64,000 nt of DNA from Clostridia bacterium (GTDB lineage Bacteria; Bacillota; Clostridia; Oscillospirales; Acutalibacteraceae): positions 1 to 64,000 of the forward strand of contig JAFSAR010000023.1 of assembly GCA_017442225.1 (NCBI GenBank), read 5' to 3'. Below are positions 31,927 through 40,067 of this stretch, piece by piece. Under the pieces are notes generated by a model that saw only the letters and a list, made by a program, of their open reading frames with translations, did not search any database and was not told where the DNA came from. The position numbers were made by a program, and so were the translations under genes. Numbering within the stretch: the first letter of the stretch is position 1; every line of letters starts with the position of its first letter.

Positions 31927-33069
31927 TTGCAAAAAATTGCTTATCTTGATAATTCTGCCACAACAAAACCGTGTAATACAGCAATACAAAACGTAAATTT
32001 CGCCCTTTTGGACACGTGGGGCAACCCGTCGAGTCTTTATGATATGGGATTTCGGGCGCAAATGCTTGTTGACGATACGCGAAAAGTAGTGGCAAACCTT
32101 TTAAAATGCCGCGAGGACGAAATATATTTTACGGGCTCGGGCACCGAGGGCAATAACACAGCTCTTTTAGGCGCGGCGGCAGCGCGTAAAAAACGCGGGA
32201 AAAGAATTATAACTACCGCAATTGAGCACCCCTCGGTTTTAGAAACGGTAAAAAGGCTCGAAAACGACGGCTTTGAGGTTATATATTTAAAACCGCAAGC
32301 AAATGGTGTTATATCTGTTGACGATTTAAAAAATGCAATCGACAAAAATACAATTCTTGTAAGTATAATGCTTGTCAATAATGAAACGGGCGCTATTCAA
32401 CCCGTGAAAGAGGCTTCACAAATTATAAAACAGTCGGGCGCTCCCGCGCTGCTGCACTGCGACGGCGTGCAGGCATTCGGTAAAATGCCGATAAATCTTT
32501 CAGAACTCGGTGTGGACTTATTTACGGCAAGCGGCCATAAAATACACGGGCCAAAGGGCGTGGGCGTTCTTTATATCAAAAAAGGCGTTGCGATAAAACC
32601 GCTTGTCACGGGCGGCGGTCAAGAAAAAAATATGCGTTCAGGCACTGAGTCGGTCCCCCTGATTTGCGGACTAAAAGGCGCGATAGATGAGCTTGGCGCT
32701 ATAAACGAAAACCTTAAAAAACAAAAAGACTTGTGGCTTTACGCAAAAGAGGTTTTGCTTGATACAAATCTTGTTACCGTTAATTCGTCCGATGACGCAC
32801 TACCATATATTTTAAACGTTTCGGTTGCAGGGTACCGTTCTGAGACGCTTTTACATTTTCTTGAGGCGCAGGGCGTTTACGTGTCCTCGGGCAGCGCTTG
32901 CGCTAAGGGCGAGGGCAGCTACGTGCTGCGTGAGATGGGGCTGTCAAGGCAGCTCGTGGACAGCGCGCTTCGCATAAGCTTTTCACGCTATAATACAAGA
33001 GACGATATCGACGCTTTAAAATCGGCGCTCATATCAGCAACACAAAAATTAAGAAGGTCAAACCAATGA
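31927..33069 (+). CDS. iscS: Cysteine desulfurase (NifS/IscS family)
   Basis: 380 residues. The PLP-binding lysine is in ASGHKIHGPKG, and the catalytic cysteine lies in SSGSACAKGEG. It starts with TTG behind GAAAGGGTGAAAGG. It delivers persulfide sulfur; the immediate overlap with thiI (ATGA) indicates that tRNA 4-thiouridine or thiazole sulfur is the main use here. Members of this class often pair with ThiI in Firmicutes lacking a full ISC operon. Confidence 0.93.
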   Translation: MQKIAYLDNSATTKPCNTAIQNVNFALLDTWGNPSSLYDMGFRAQMLVDDTRKVVANLLKCREDEIYFTGSGTEGNNTALLGAAAARKKRGKRIITTAIEHPSVLETVKRLENDGFEVIYLKPQANGVISVDDLKNAIDKNTILVSIMLVNNETGAIQPVKEASQIIKQSGAPALLHCDGVQAFGKMPINLSELGVDLFTASGHKIHGPKGVGVLYIKKGVAIKPLVTGGGQEKNMRSGTESVPLICGLKGAIDELGAINENLKKQKDLWLYAKEVLLDTNLVTVNSSDDALPYILNVSVAGYRSETLLHFLEAQGVYVSSGSACAKGEGSYVLREMGLSRQLVDSALRISFSRYNTRDDIDALKSALISATQKLRRSNQ

Positions 33070-34235
33070 AAGAAATCATACTTATAAAGGACGGCGAGTT
33101 GGCGCTTAAAGGACTTAACCGCCGCAGTTTTGAAGATAAAATGGTGGCTACAATCCGCCGTAGACTTAAAAATTTAGGCAAGGTTAGTGTTGAGCGTGCG
33201 CAATCGACTATATATATAAAACCTCAAGACGACGACTTTGATTTTTCTGAAGCGCTCGACCGTATGGGGCGTATTTTTGGTATTGCGGCATTCAGCCGCG
33301 CGTGCGTGTGCGACAAAGATATAAATGATATTCTGGCAAAAGCGCCCGAGTATCTTGCCGATACTATGAAAAATATCAAAACCTTTAAGGTTGAAGCCAA
33401 GCGCGCTGATAAATCTTTTCCGTTAAAATCTCCCGATATTTGCCGTGAGGTTGGCGGCGCTCTGCTTCGCGCGTTTCCTCACCTTCGTGTTGACGTTCAC
33501 AATCCCGACGAGGTTATAACCGTTGAGGTCCGTGACTATGCGGCGTATATACGCGGAGGACAGATAAAGGGAGCGGGCGGCTTGCCCGTTGGTACTGCAG
33601 GTCGCGCTCAGGTGCTTATTTCGGGCGGTATCGACAGTCCCGTTGCCGCTTACACAATGGCAAAACGCGGACTTGTGCTTAATGCAATTCACTTTGCATC
33701 CCCTCCGTACACAAGCATCCGCGCCGAGCAAAAGGTAAAAGACCTGCTCTCAAAAGTTGCCCGTTACAGCGGTGTTATAAAGTTGGCAATAGTTCCTTTT
33801 ACTGAAATTCAGGAAGAAATAGGCAAACACTGCCCCGAGGATTATTTTACGCTTATAATGCGACGAATGATGATGCGTATCGCGTGCCGTGTGTCAGAGC
33901 AAGACGGATGTTTGGGTCTTGTCACGGGAGAGAGTCTTGGTCAGGTTGCAAGCCAGACGCTTCCCGCAATTGCCTCTACCGACGAGGTATGCAATATGCC
34001 CGTGCTTCGTCCGCTTATCGGTATGGATAAGGAAGAGATTATTGCTATATCTAAAAAGATAGACGCGTTTGATATATCAATCTTGCCTTATGAGGATTGT
34101 TGCACGGTCTTTACGCCAAAGCATCCTCATACTAAGCCTAAAAAGGGACAGTGCGAAGAGGCGGAAAAAAACCTTGATATCGAACCGCTTATCGAGCGCG
34201 CTATCGCTGGCATAGAATACACGTATATAGAATAA
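33066..34235 (+). CDS. thiI: tRNA 4-thiouridine synthase ThiI, short form
   Basis: 389 residues. An N-terminal ferredoxin-like plus THUMP domain (LADTMKNIKTFKVEAKRADK) precedes the PP-loop SGGIDSPVAAYTM. It has the C-terminal PYEDCCTVFTPKHP of the family but lacks the rhodanese domain of the E. coli enzyme, as in most Firmicutes. It makes s4U8 in tRNA with sulfur from the partner desulfurase. Overlaps iscS by 4 nt. Confidence 0.93.
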   Translation: MKEIILIKDGELALKGLNRRSFEDKMVATIRRRLKNLGKVSVERAQSTIYIKPQDDDFDFSEALDRMGRIFGIAAFSRACVCDKDINDILAKAPEYLADTMKNIKTFKVEAKRADKSFPLKSPDICREVGGALLRAFPHLRVDVHNPDEVITVEVRDYAAYIRGGQIKGAGGLPVGTAGRAQVLISGGIDSPVAAYTMAKRGLVLNAIHFASPPYTSIRAEQKVKDLLSKVARYSGVIKLAIVPFTEIQEEIGKHCPEDYFTLIMRRMMMRIACRVSEQDGCLGLVTGESLGQVASQTLPAIASTDEVCNMPVLRPLIGMDKEEIIAISKKIDAFDISILPYEDCCTVFTPKHPHTKPKKGQCEEAEKNLDIEPLIERAIAGIEYTYIE

Positions 34236-34253
34236 TTATAGAATGGGATAAAT

Positions 34254-35171
34254 ATGGCAGGAAAACACACAAAAAGTTTTTTTGATTTCAGAAAAAGCGT
34301 CTACGCTCCGTCGCCCGTTATCAGATCGAACGCCCGTGCGCCGCTTTCTCTACCCTTTAAAATAATAATAATCGCGCTTGTGGCGTCGCTTGTTTTATCG
34401 TCGGTTTTGGTGGGTAACTTTTTTATGCAGGGCAGCTCTCACAAAAAGCTGTTAAATACCGCTGCCGAAACCTTCGCGTCGTTTAACAGCGACGACGCGC
34501 TTAAAATACTTGCCGAGCAAAACGGGGATATAAAGGGTTGGCTTAAGATAGAGGGCGCGGATATCGACTGCGCCGTCTGTCAGAGCGACGACGATACTTT
34601 TTATATAAATCATAACCAGCTTGGTAAAAAAAGCCGTTACGGCGCGCTGTTTTTATCAAAAGACGACAGCTTTGAAAGACGCGGCAACGACCGCAATATT
34701 GTGATTTTTGGCAACAATATGAAAAACGGCACAATGTTTGGCAGTCTTAAAAAATACCGAAACATCAATTTTTACAAGCAAAATCCCTTTATCGAGCTTT
34801 ATTTTGACGACGAGGTTCAGAAATACGCAGTATTTTCCGTGATGCTTGTATCCTCATACGCTGATGATAGCGGAGAAATTTACAAGCCGTACAAAAGTCA
34901 TTTTGCAGATGAAAACGACTTCAGCCTTTGGGCAGAAGAAACCTATGCTCGCAGCCTTATAAACACAACCGTTACGGCAAAGTACGGTGACGATTTTTTG
35001 ACTCTTGTAACCGTTGCCGATGATTTCGACGGTGCGAGGCTTGTGGTTATGGCAAAAAAACTTACCGATTGGGACTCAAATCACATCGACGTGTCGAATT
35101 CTAAAGTAAACGCCAAAATTAAATATCCGAAAATTTGGTATGACACACGCGGTCTTGAATATCCGCATTAA
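34254..35171 (+). CDS. Class B sortase homologue lacking the catalytic His and Cys
   Basis: 305 residues. A transmembrane segment (residues 36-56) is followed by a sortase B-like domain: GWLKIEGADIDCAVCQ, TFYINHNQLGKKSRYGALFL, VIFGNNMKNGTMFGSLKKY and FLTLVTVADDFDGARLVVMA. In active SrtB the two last motifs read GHNM and TLSTC. Here His is Asn154 and Cys is Val254; only the Arg (Arg262) remains. The fold is kept, so transpeptidation seems impossible but peptide or wall binding is possible. It lies in the iscS-thiI operon, next to a membrane-tethered MoCF-like protein and a polyprenyl-phosphate transporter. Confidence 0.8.
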   Translation: MAGKHTKSFFDFRKSVYAPSPVIRSNARAPLSLPFKIIIIALVASLVLSSVLVGNFFMQGSSHKKLLNTAAETFASFNSDDALKILAEQNGDIKGWLKIEGADIDCAVCQSDDDTFYINHNQLGKKSRYGALFLSKDDSFERRGNDRNIVIFGNNMKNGTMFGSLKKYRNINFYKQNPFIELYFDDEVQKYAVFSVMLVSSYADDSGEIYKPYKSHFADENDFSLWAEETYARSLINTTVTAKYGDDFLTLVTVADDFDGARLVVMAKKLTDWDSNHIDVSNSKVNAKIKYPKIWYDTRGLEYPH

Positions 35172-35191
35172 AAAACAGAAAGGGAATGAAA

Positions 35192-36211
35192 ATGGTACAG
35201 AATTTAAAGGTGGACGTTATTTATCATTTAACAGCATCTGATTTTGAGATGGAATTTAATCTTTGCGGTTGCTGCAGAATGAGGTTGCTCAACGATAAAA
35301 CAACCGACAAAAAAAGCTTTATCAAGTCGCTCGCACGCGCCGTTGCACGCAGCCGCGTTATAATCGCCTGCGGTCCTCTTTTTGGCGCTGACGGACTGAT
35401 TTCTACCGTTGCTACGGCAATTGGAAACGGAACCGCGCTTTGCGACAACAAAACCTACGGCATAAACGGCGACGAGCAGATACGTATAATAAATGGCTCT
35501 ACCCCGCTTGTAACCCCCGACGGTTATTTTGGTGGATGCATAATCGAAAGCGGCCCGCAAACAATTATTCTGCTTACCGAAAACCGCGCTTTTCGCAAAA
35601 GTATTATGCAAAACCTTATTCATCCGTATATAGAGGAAATAAGTTATATTCCTACAAAAGCCTCGCCCGTTACAGACCCACCCGCAGAGCCCGAGCCTAT
35701 TTTTGAAACGGCAGTCAGCGAGGAAGAAAACTATCTGACCGCGCCAGATGATTACGGTACGGAGGATGACGACAACACCTCTGAGATATTACCAACTTCA
35801 ACTGATGAGCACAATGTTGAATTTATAATGGATGGCGAGCCCGAGGACGAGATGGCAGAGCCCGTAGTGGAAGAACCTGCCCCCGCTTTTGACGATAATT
35901 ACAATCTTATGTATACCGAGGTTGAAAGCGAAAAGGAGATAAAATCACGCTACAGCGAGCCTTACAAGCCGTCGGAGAGCGACAGTATGTTTATTTCCGC
36001 GCCCGAAATTGACGAGGACGAAATTCACAGCAAACGAAAAAACGATATGCGCGCAATGGATATAACAATTGTTGTTTTAGTGCTTTTGTTGTTGCTCGCA
36101 ATTTTAGCGCTTGTCTATTTCATAGTTTTAAAGCCTATGACAATGGGCGTCAGCACGGGCGATTACATAAAAGAGATTTTTGGATTTACGAGCAACAGTT
36201 CGCTTGTTTAG
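35192..36211 (+). CDS. Membrane-tethered protein with CinA/MoCF-like N-terminal domain
   Basis: About 339 residues. Residues 1-155 include AVARSRVIIACGPLFGADG, ATAIGNGTAL, STPLVTPDGYFGGCIIESG and TIILLTENRAFRKSIMQNLI, which recall the MoCF/CinA fold (GP.xDD, P.GS, GF.ixxxG and PG.P.Em positions), although the standard motifs are degenerate. Residues 156-285 are an acidic Pro/Glu-rich linker, and a single transmembrane segment (MDITIVVLVLLLLLAILALV) lies near the C-terminus. ATG at 35192 is chosen because AAAGGGA is too close to the earlier ATG. Function unknown; the operon suggests a link to the dead sortase and the DUF368 transporter. Confidence 0.5.
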   Translation: MVQNLKVDVIYHLTASDFEMEFNLCGCCRMRLLNDKTTDKKSFIKSLARAVARSRVIIACGPLFGADGLISTVATAIGNGTALCDNKTYGINGDEQIRIINGSTPLVTPDGYFGGCIIESGPQTIILLTENRAFRKSIMQNLIHPYIEEISYIPTKASPVTDPPAEPEPIFETAVSEEENYLTAPDDYGTEDDDNTSEILPTSTDEHNVEFIMDGEPEDEMAEPVVEEPAPAFDDNYNLMYTEVESEKEIKSRYSEPYKPSESDSMFISAPEIDEDEIHSKRKNDMRAMDITIVVLVLLLLLAILALVYFIVLKPMTMGVSTGDYIKEIFGFTSNSSLV

Positions 36212-36221
36212 AGGTGTGAAA

Positions 36222-37115
36222 ATGTCAAAAACCAAAGCTAACAACTTTTTTTACCGTATGCTGTGCGGCGCATTTCTGGGCATCAGTGTTATAGCACCAG
36301 GCATTAGCGGCAGCATAATGGCGGTTATGATGGGTATATATGATGATTTAATTAACATTATTTCAAACCCTTTTAAAAAATTTAAAAAGAATTTTATGTA
36401 TCTGTTACCAATGGTTTTAGGCGCGGTAATAAGTATGCTTTTACTCATAAAGGCGCTTGATTTTCTTTTTGAAAATTATACAGTTCCGGCTTATTTGCTA
36501 TTTATGAGCCTTATCGCAGGCAGTATACCTACCGTTATTGACGAAGCAAGGCAGGAACCGATAAAGAAAAAATATTTCATAGGCACGGCGCTTGCTTTTG
36601 CCTTTGCGCTGACCATCGGTATTTTAGGCAAATCAAACGTCGCCGTAGCTATCGACACTGCGAATACGACAAGTATCGCTATGAAAATATATCTTCCCGC
36701 CTGCGGCGCGGTTGCAGGTATGATGAGTATGGTGCCCGGCATGAGCATATCAATGCTACTTATGATGTTTGGTATTTATGAGCCGTTGCTTTCGCTTGCT
36801 ACAGGGCTTATGTCACCTGACCGCTGGTTTACTGCCGCTTGGTTTGGTGAGGCGCTTACTGTGGGTACCGTAGTGCTTGCTTTTCTTGTCGGTATGGTGC
36901 TGTTTTCCAATATCACAAAACGAGTATTTAAAAAATGGCACAGTCTGGGCTTTTTGATGGTACTCGGTTTTATGTCGGGCTCGATAGTCAGCATTTTTCC
37001 GGGACTGCCAAGCGGCTTGCTTGACTGGATACTCAGTATCGTAGCAATAGCGATAGGACTTGGGATATCTTATTTATTTAAGGTTCTTGGTAAAAAGTTT
37101 AACGTGGAAGAATAA
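36222..37115 (+). CDS. popT: DUF368 polyprenyl-phosphate transporter
   Basis: About 297 residues with eight or more membrane helices. Family motifs: GAFLGISVIAPGISGSIMAV near the start and an internal echo PACGAVAGMMSMVPGMSISM, the two re-entrant PG-S-x motifs of DUF368 proteins. DUF368 proteins are known to recycle undecaprenyl phosphate across the membrane. ATG at 36222 follows GAGGTG and overlaps nothing of the preceding stop. Last gene of the iscS operon, ended by a strong terminator. Confidence 0.88.
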   Translation: MSKTKANNFFYRMLCGAFLGISVIAPGISGSIMAVMMGIYDDLINIISNPFKKFKKNFMYLLPMVLGAVISMLLLIKALDFLFENYTVPAYLLFMSLIAGSIPTVIDEARQEPIKKKYFIGTALAFAFALTIGILGKSNVAVAIDTANTTSIAMKIYLPACGAVAGMMSMVPGMSISMLLMMFGIYEPLLSLATGLMSPDRWFTAAWFGEALTVGTVVLAFLVGMVLFSNITKRVFKKWHSLGFLMVLGFMSGSIVSIFPGLPSGLLDWILSIVAIAIGLGISYLFKVLGKKFNVEE

Positions 37116-37156
37116 AAAGCAACCGAGATTCAACTTTGAATCTCGGTTGCTTTTTT
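37116..37156 (+). terminator. Terminator of the iscS-thiI-popT operon
   Basis: AAAGCAACCGAGATTC pairs with GAATCTCGGTTGCTTT, followed by TTT. Confidence 0.9.
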
Positions 37157-37175
37157 AATGGGAAGACAGGGCGGG

Positions 37176-37209
37176 AAGACAGGGGACGGTTCTATGTCTT
37201 TCCTGTCTT
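37176..37209. repeat. REP-like hairpin with GGGGACGGTTCT loop, left copy
   Basis: AAGACAGG (37176-37183) pairs with CCTGTCTT (37202-37209) around a loop holding GGACGGTTCT. The stem differs from the copy at 37735-37771 at a base pair that changes on both arms. A further GGGAAGACAGG lies just before it. The right arm abuts the stop codon of the next minus-strand gene. Confidence 0.65.
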
Positions 37210-37686
37210 TTAGTATAAAACCCTTGAAAACTCTTTGCTTGTATTTGCTGAGGTTTCAACAACGTCTTTGCCCACTATCTCAACATTGGCAATAGTCCAT
37301 TGTGAATTTTTGAACTCGAATTTTATATTTCTTGTGCCTATAATTTTCTTGTCTAACGTATAACCAGTTTCTTGTATGTTCCAAACTCTTAAAACAACAT
37401 TACATGTTACTTCAAATTCTAATAACTTCCTAAACTTAAAGTTACTGTCAAAATTGCATTTTATTGTTTGTTGATCTGTTATATGATCTACAAATTTTAA
37501 TCTATTTAATTCGTCGTATGAAATCCATAAATTATCATAGTTTTGCAGTGATAAATCAGAAGAATTAGCATATTTAATTATTCTACCTATCTTTTGATAA
37601 GCAGTACCGTAAAAAGCTACTAATAATAATCCAAGTATAATTAGCAGACTCAATAGTATAACAGTTATAGCGAACAATTTTTTCAT
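37210..37686 (-). CDS. Membrane-anchored protein of unknown function
   Basis: 158 residues. One N-terminal transmembrane segment (FAITVILLSLLIILGLLLVAF) precedes a soluble, probably extracellular domain rich in beta-strands (TIKCNFDSNFKFRKLLEFEV, and NIKFEFKNSQWTIANVEIVG). No family recognised. It is notably more AT-rich than its neighbours and flanked on both sides by the same REP-like repeat, which suggests an accessory insertion. Alternatives are a signal-peptide-bearing secreted protein. Confidence 0.6.
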   Translation of the reverse strand: MKKLFAITVILLSLLIILGLLLVAFYGTAYQKIGRIIKYANSSDLSLQNYDNLWISYDELNRLKFVDHITDQQTIKCNFDSNFKFRKLLEFEVTCNVVLRVWNIQETGYTLDKKIIGTRNIKFEFKNSQWTIANVEIVGKDVVETSANTSKEFSRVLY

Positions 37687-37734
37687 ACTACCATCCTAAA
37701 AAGATTATTGTGTATAGCCAACACTTTTTTGTAG

Positions 37735-37771
37735 AACACAGGGGGACGGTTCTGTTGTGTTGCCCTGTGTT
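37735..37771. repeat. REP-like hairpin with GGGGACGGTTCT loop, right copy
   Basis: AACACAGGG (37735-37743) pairs with CCCTGTGTT (37763-37771) around GGACGGTTCTGTTGTGTTG. The stem position that is G-C in the left copy is C-G here. The rest of 37772-38046 is AT-rich without a gene. Confidence 0.65.
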
Positions 37772-38080
37772 ACGAAAATTGCCGAATTTGTTTCAACGGA
37801 ATTTAACCTTTACAATATCATTATACAATTTTTGAGTTGCGCGGTCAAGCATATCGTAAGAATAACCTATTTTTGACCGTTCCCTCGTTTAAAACGTTTT
37901 ATATATACAAAAATTCAAACACAAAAACAGGTGCCCAAAATTGCGAAAAGTATTTCGCGATTAGTGTTAACAAACACATAACTTGTTAGCCTATTAAGTA
38001 CCCTTTTTGCTCAAAATATTATTTCTATTTGTTTTTTAAGCATCATAAAATAGTAATAAAAATATATTAAGGGTGATATT

Positions 38081-38635
38081 ATGCGTGAAAAAACGCCACA
38101 GGATTATGCTAACGAGTTGTTAAGAATGTACCGTGCAAATGCGGCTTACACACAAAGTAGTATGCAAATAAACGAAACGACACAAACGCCGCCTGATATG
38201 CCGCAGATGACGGCAGACGATCCTAACACTCAACCTATTTTTGAGGACGGCACGGGCGGTATGCAGGTAAACGTTACAACCTTGCGCCGCCTTTACCCCG
38301 TAAGCGGCGCGCTTATCACTGTGTTTACAGGCGCGCCAACGTCACCTACGGTAATTGAGACCGACGTCACCGACGAGAGCGGAAAAAGCGGGGTTTTTAA
38401 CCTGAAAACCCCGCCAAAGTCCGAGTCACAGCAGGCAGAAAACGGCGGCGTATTGCCGTACGCCAGCTATAATATTTCGGTGCGTAGCGACGGCTACGTC
38501 GAGCAGATTGCTATGAACGTGCCCGTTTTTTCGGGGGTGATTTCGGTGCAGGGCATCGACCTTTTGCCTGTATCTGCCGCAGGACAGCACACCTCCCCGC
38601 AGATAATACAAGAGGGAAATAACTATAACTTATAA
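38081..38635 (+). CDS. Spore-associated protein with carboxypeptidase-regulatory-like domain
   Basis: 184 residues. A disordered Gln/Thr/Pro-rich N-terminus (1-60) is followed by VNVTTLRRLYPVSGALITVF, DESGKSGVFNLKTPP and YASYNISVRSDGYVEQIAM, a Carboxypeptidase-regulatory-like beta-sandwich. No signal peptide is present, as in many spore-layer proteins. It lies 16 nt before the SpoIID/peptidoglycan-binding gene behind a strong ribosome binding site, so the two are one operon. The role in the spore is inferred from context. Confidence 0.65.
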   Translation: MREKTPQDYANELLRMYRANAAYTQSSMQINETTQTPPDMPQMTADDPNTQPIFEDGTGGMQVNVTTLRRLYPVSGALITVFTGAPTSPTVIETDVTDESGKSGVFNLKTPPKSESQQAENGGVLPYASYNISVRSDGYVEQIAMNVPVFSGVISVQGIDLLPVSAAGQHTSPQIIQEGNNYNL

Positions 38636-38651
38636 AGGAGGGTAATTATAT

Positions 38652-40016
38652 ATGCCTGAAGTATTAACGCCCGTTATACCGCAGGATATTACCGTGCATC
38701 TTGGCGCGCCGAGCGCAAATGCTCAGAACGTGACGGTAAATTTTGTTGACTATGTAAAAAACGTCGCTTCAAGCGAGATTTACCCCACGTGGCCCGAGGA
38801 GGCGCTGCGCGCTAACATATACGCGATAATCAGCTATGCACTCAACCGCGTATACACCGAGTGGTACCCATCTCGCGGATACAATTTTGACATTACAAAC
38901 ACCACCGCTTTTGATCAAGCCTTTGTGCCAAACCGCGAAATATTTGAAAACATCAGTCTTATTGTCGACGATATTTTTAACGATTACGTTGTGCGGCAGG
39001 GCGAGATACAACCGCTTTTTACTCAATTTTGCAATGGCACAACCTCAACCTGCGCGGGACTTTCGCAATGGGGCACTGTAAATCTTGCAAACGCGGGACT
39101 GACGCCCTATCAGATACTGCAAAACTATTACGGTCAGGATATCGGCATTGTCGAAAACGCGCCCGTGGCAGAAATAGAGGATTCCTACCCAGGTGTGCCG
39201 TTGCGCGTGGGCGACTCTGGCAATAACGTAAAGATAATTCAGACTCAGCTTAACCGCATAGCCCGTAACTATCCAGCGATCCCTAAGATTGCCGAGGAAA
39301 ACGGCGTGTTTGGACTTGATACGCAGGCGGCTGTCAAAAAATTTCAGCAAATTTTCACGCTGTCGCAGACGGGTGAGGTCGATAAATCCACATGGTATAA
39401 AATCAAGCAGTACTACGTAGGGGTTAAAAGCCTTTCCGACCTTGTAAGCGAGGGTATTACCGTAAGCGAAGCGCAGGTACCCTTTGCGACCCAGCTACGC
39501 GAGGGCTCGCAGGGTATTGGCGTGCGGACTATTCAGTACTATCTCAATATACTTGCTTATTTTAATTCCAATCTGTTGCCTCTGCCGCTTGACGGTGTAT
39601 TCGGTCCCGAAACTACTGCCGCCGTGCGACAGTTTCAGCAGTATTACGGTCTGCCCGTTACGGGTGTTATGAACGTGGCTACGTGGAACGTGCTAAACCG
39701 CATATATTCCGAAACTGTAGAATTTTTGCCCGAGGGGTATTCGGGCGAGTTTGCAAAGCTGTACCCAGGTTATTTTTTAAGCGAGGGTATGAGCGGCGAA
39801 AACGTACGCGATCTGCAGACCTATCTCTCACTTATCGGTAAAAACTTTGAAGCCATACCCGAAATTCCTGTAACTGGGTATTTCGGACCTCAGACCCGCG
39901 AGGCCGTGATCGCTTTTCAAAATGCGTTTGGTCTTACCCCAAACGGCGCCGTGGGACCTATTACCTGGAATACCATTGCCGAGCAATACGATTTTTTAAT
40001 TGGCGGTAATTCATAA
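38652..40016 (+). CDS. SpoIID-domain and peptidoglycan-binding protein
   Basis: 454 residues. Residues about 28-160 match SpoIID: SSEIYPTWPEEALRANIYAI, with the Glu expected to act in lytic cleavage, and GLSQWGTVNLANAGLTPYQI LQNYYG. Three PG_binding_1 repeats follow, each with LRVGDSGxxV..Q, GVFG.xT..AV..FQ and GxVxxxTW patterns (about 180-260, 280-350 and 375-450). No signal peptide is present. SpoIID is a peptidoglycan lytic transglycosylase during engulfment; a spore-cortex or coat role is likely here. AAAGGAGGG precedes the ATG. GerA follows 51 nt downstream. Confidence 0.85.
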   Translation: MPEVLTPVIPQDITVHLGAPSANAQNVTVNFVDYVKNVASSEIYPTWPEEALRANIYAIISYALNRVYTEWYPSRGYNFDITNTTAFDQAFVPNREIFENISLIVDDIFNDYVVRQGEIQPLFTQFCNGTTSTCAGLSQWGTVNLANAGLTPYQILQNYYGQDIGIVENAPVAEIEDSYPGVPLRVGDSGNNVKIIQTQLNRIARNYPAIPKIAEENGVFGLDTQAAVKKFQQIFTLSQTGEVDKSTWYKIKQYYVGVKSLSDLVSEGITVSEAQVPFATQLREGSQGIGVRTIQYYLNILAYFNSNLLPLPLDGVFGPETTAAVRQFQQYYGLPVTGVMNVATWNVLNRIYSETVEFLPEGYSGEFAKLYPGYFLSEGMSGENVRDLQTYLSLIGKNFEAIPEIPVTGYFGPQTREAVIAFQNAFGLTPNGAVGPITWNTIAEQYDFLIGGNS

Positions 40017-40067
40017 TTTTATATTTTCAGCAAAAGATAATACAAAAACGGTTTCGGGGGAATAGCG

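Noticed and set aside
34254-35171. The sortase homologue as the enzyme that anchors the SPVTG protein
   Set aside because: His and Cys of the active site are both replaced, and the gene is 25 kb away in an unrelated operon.
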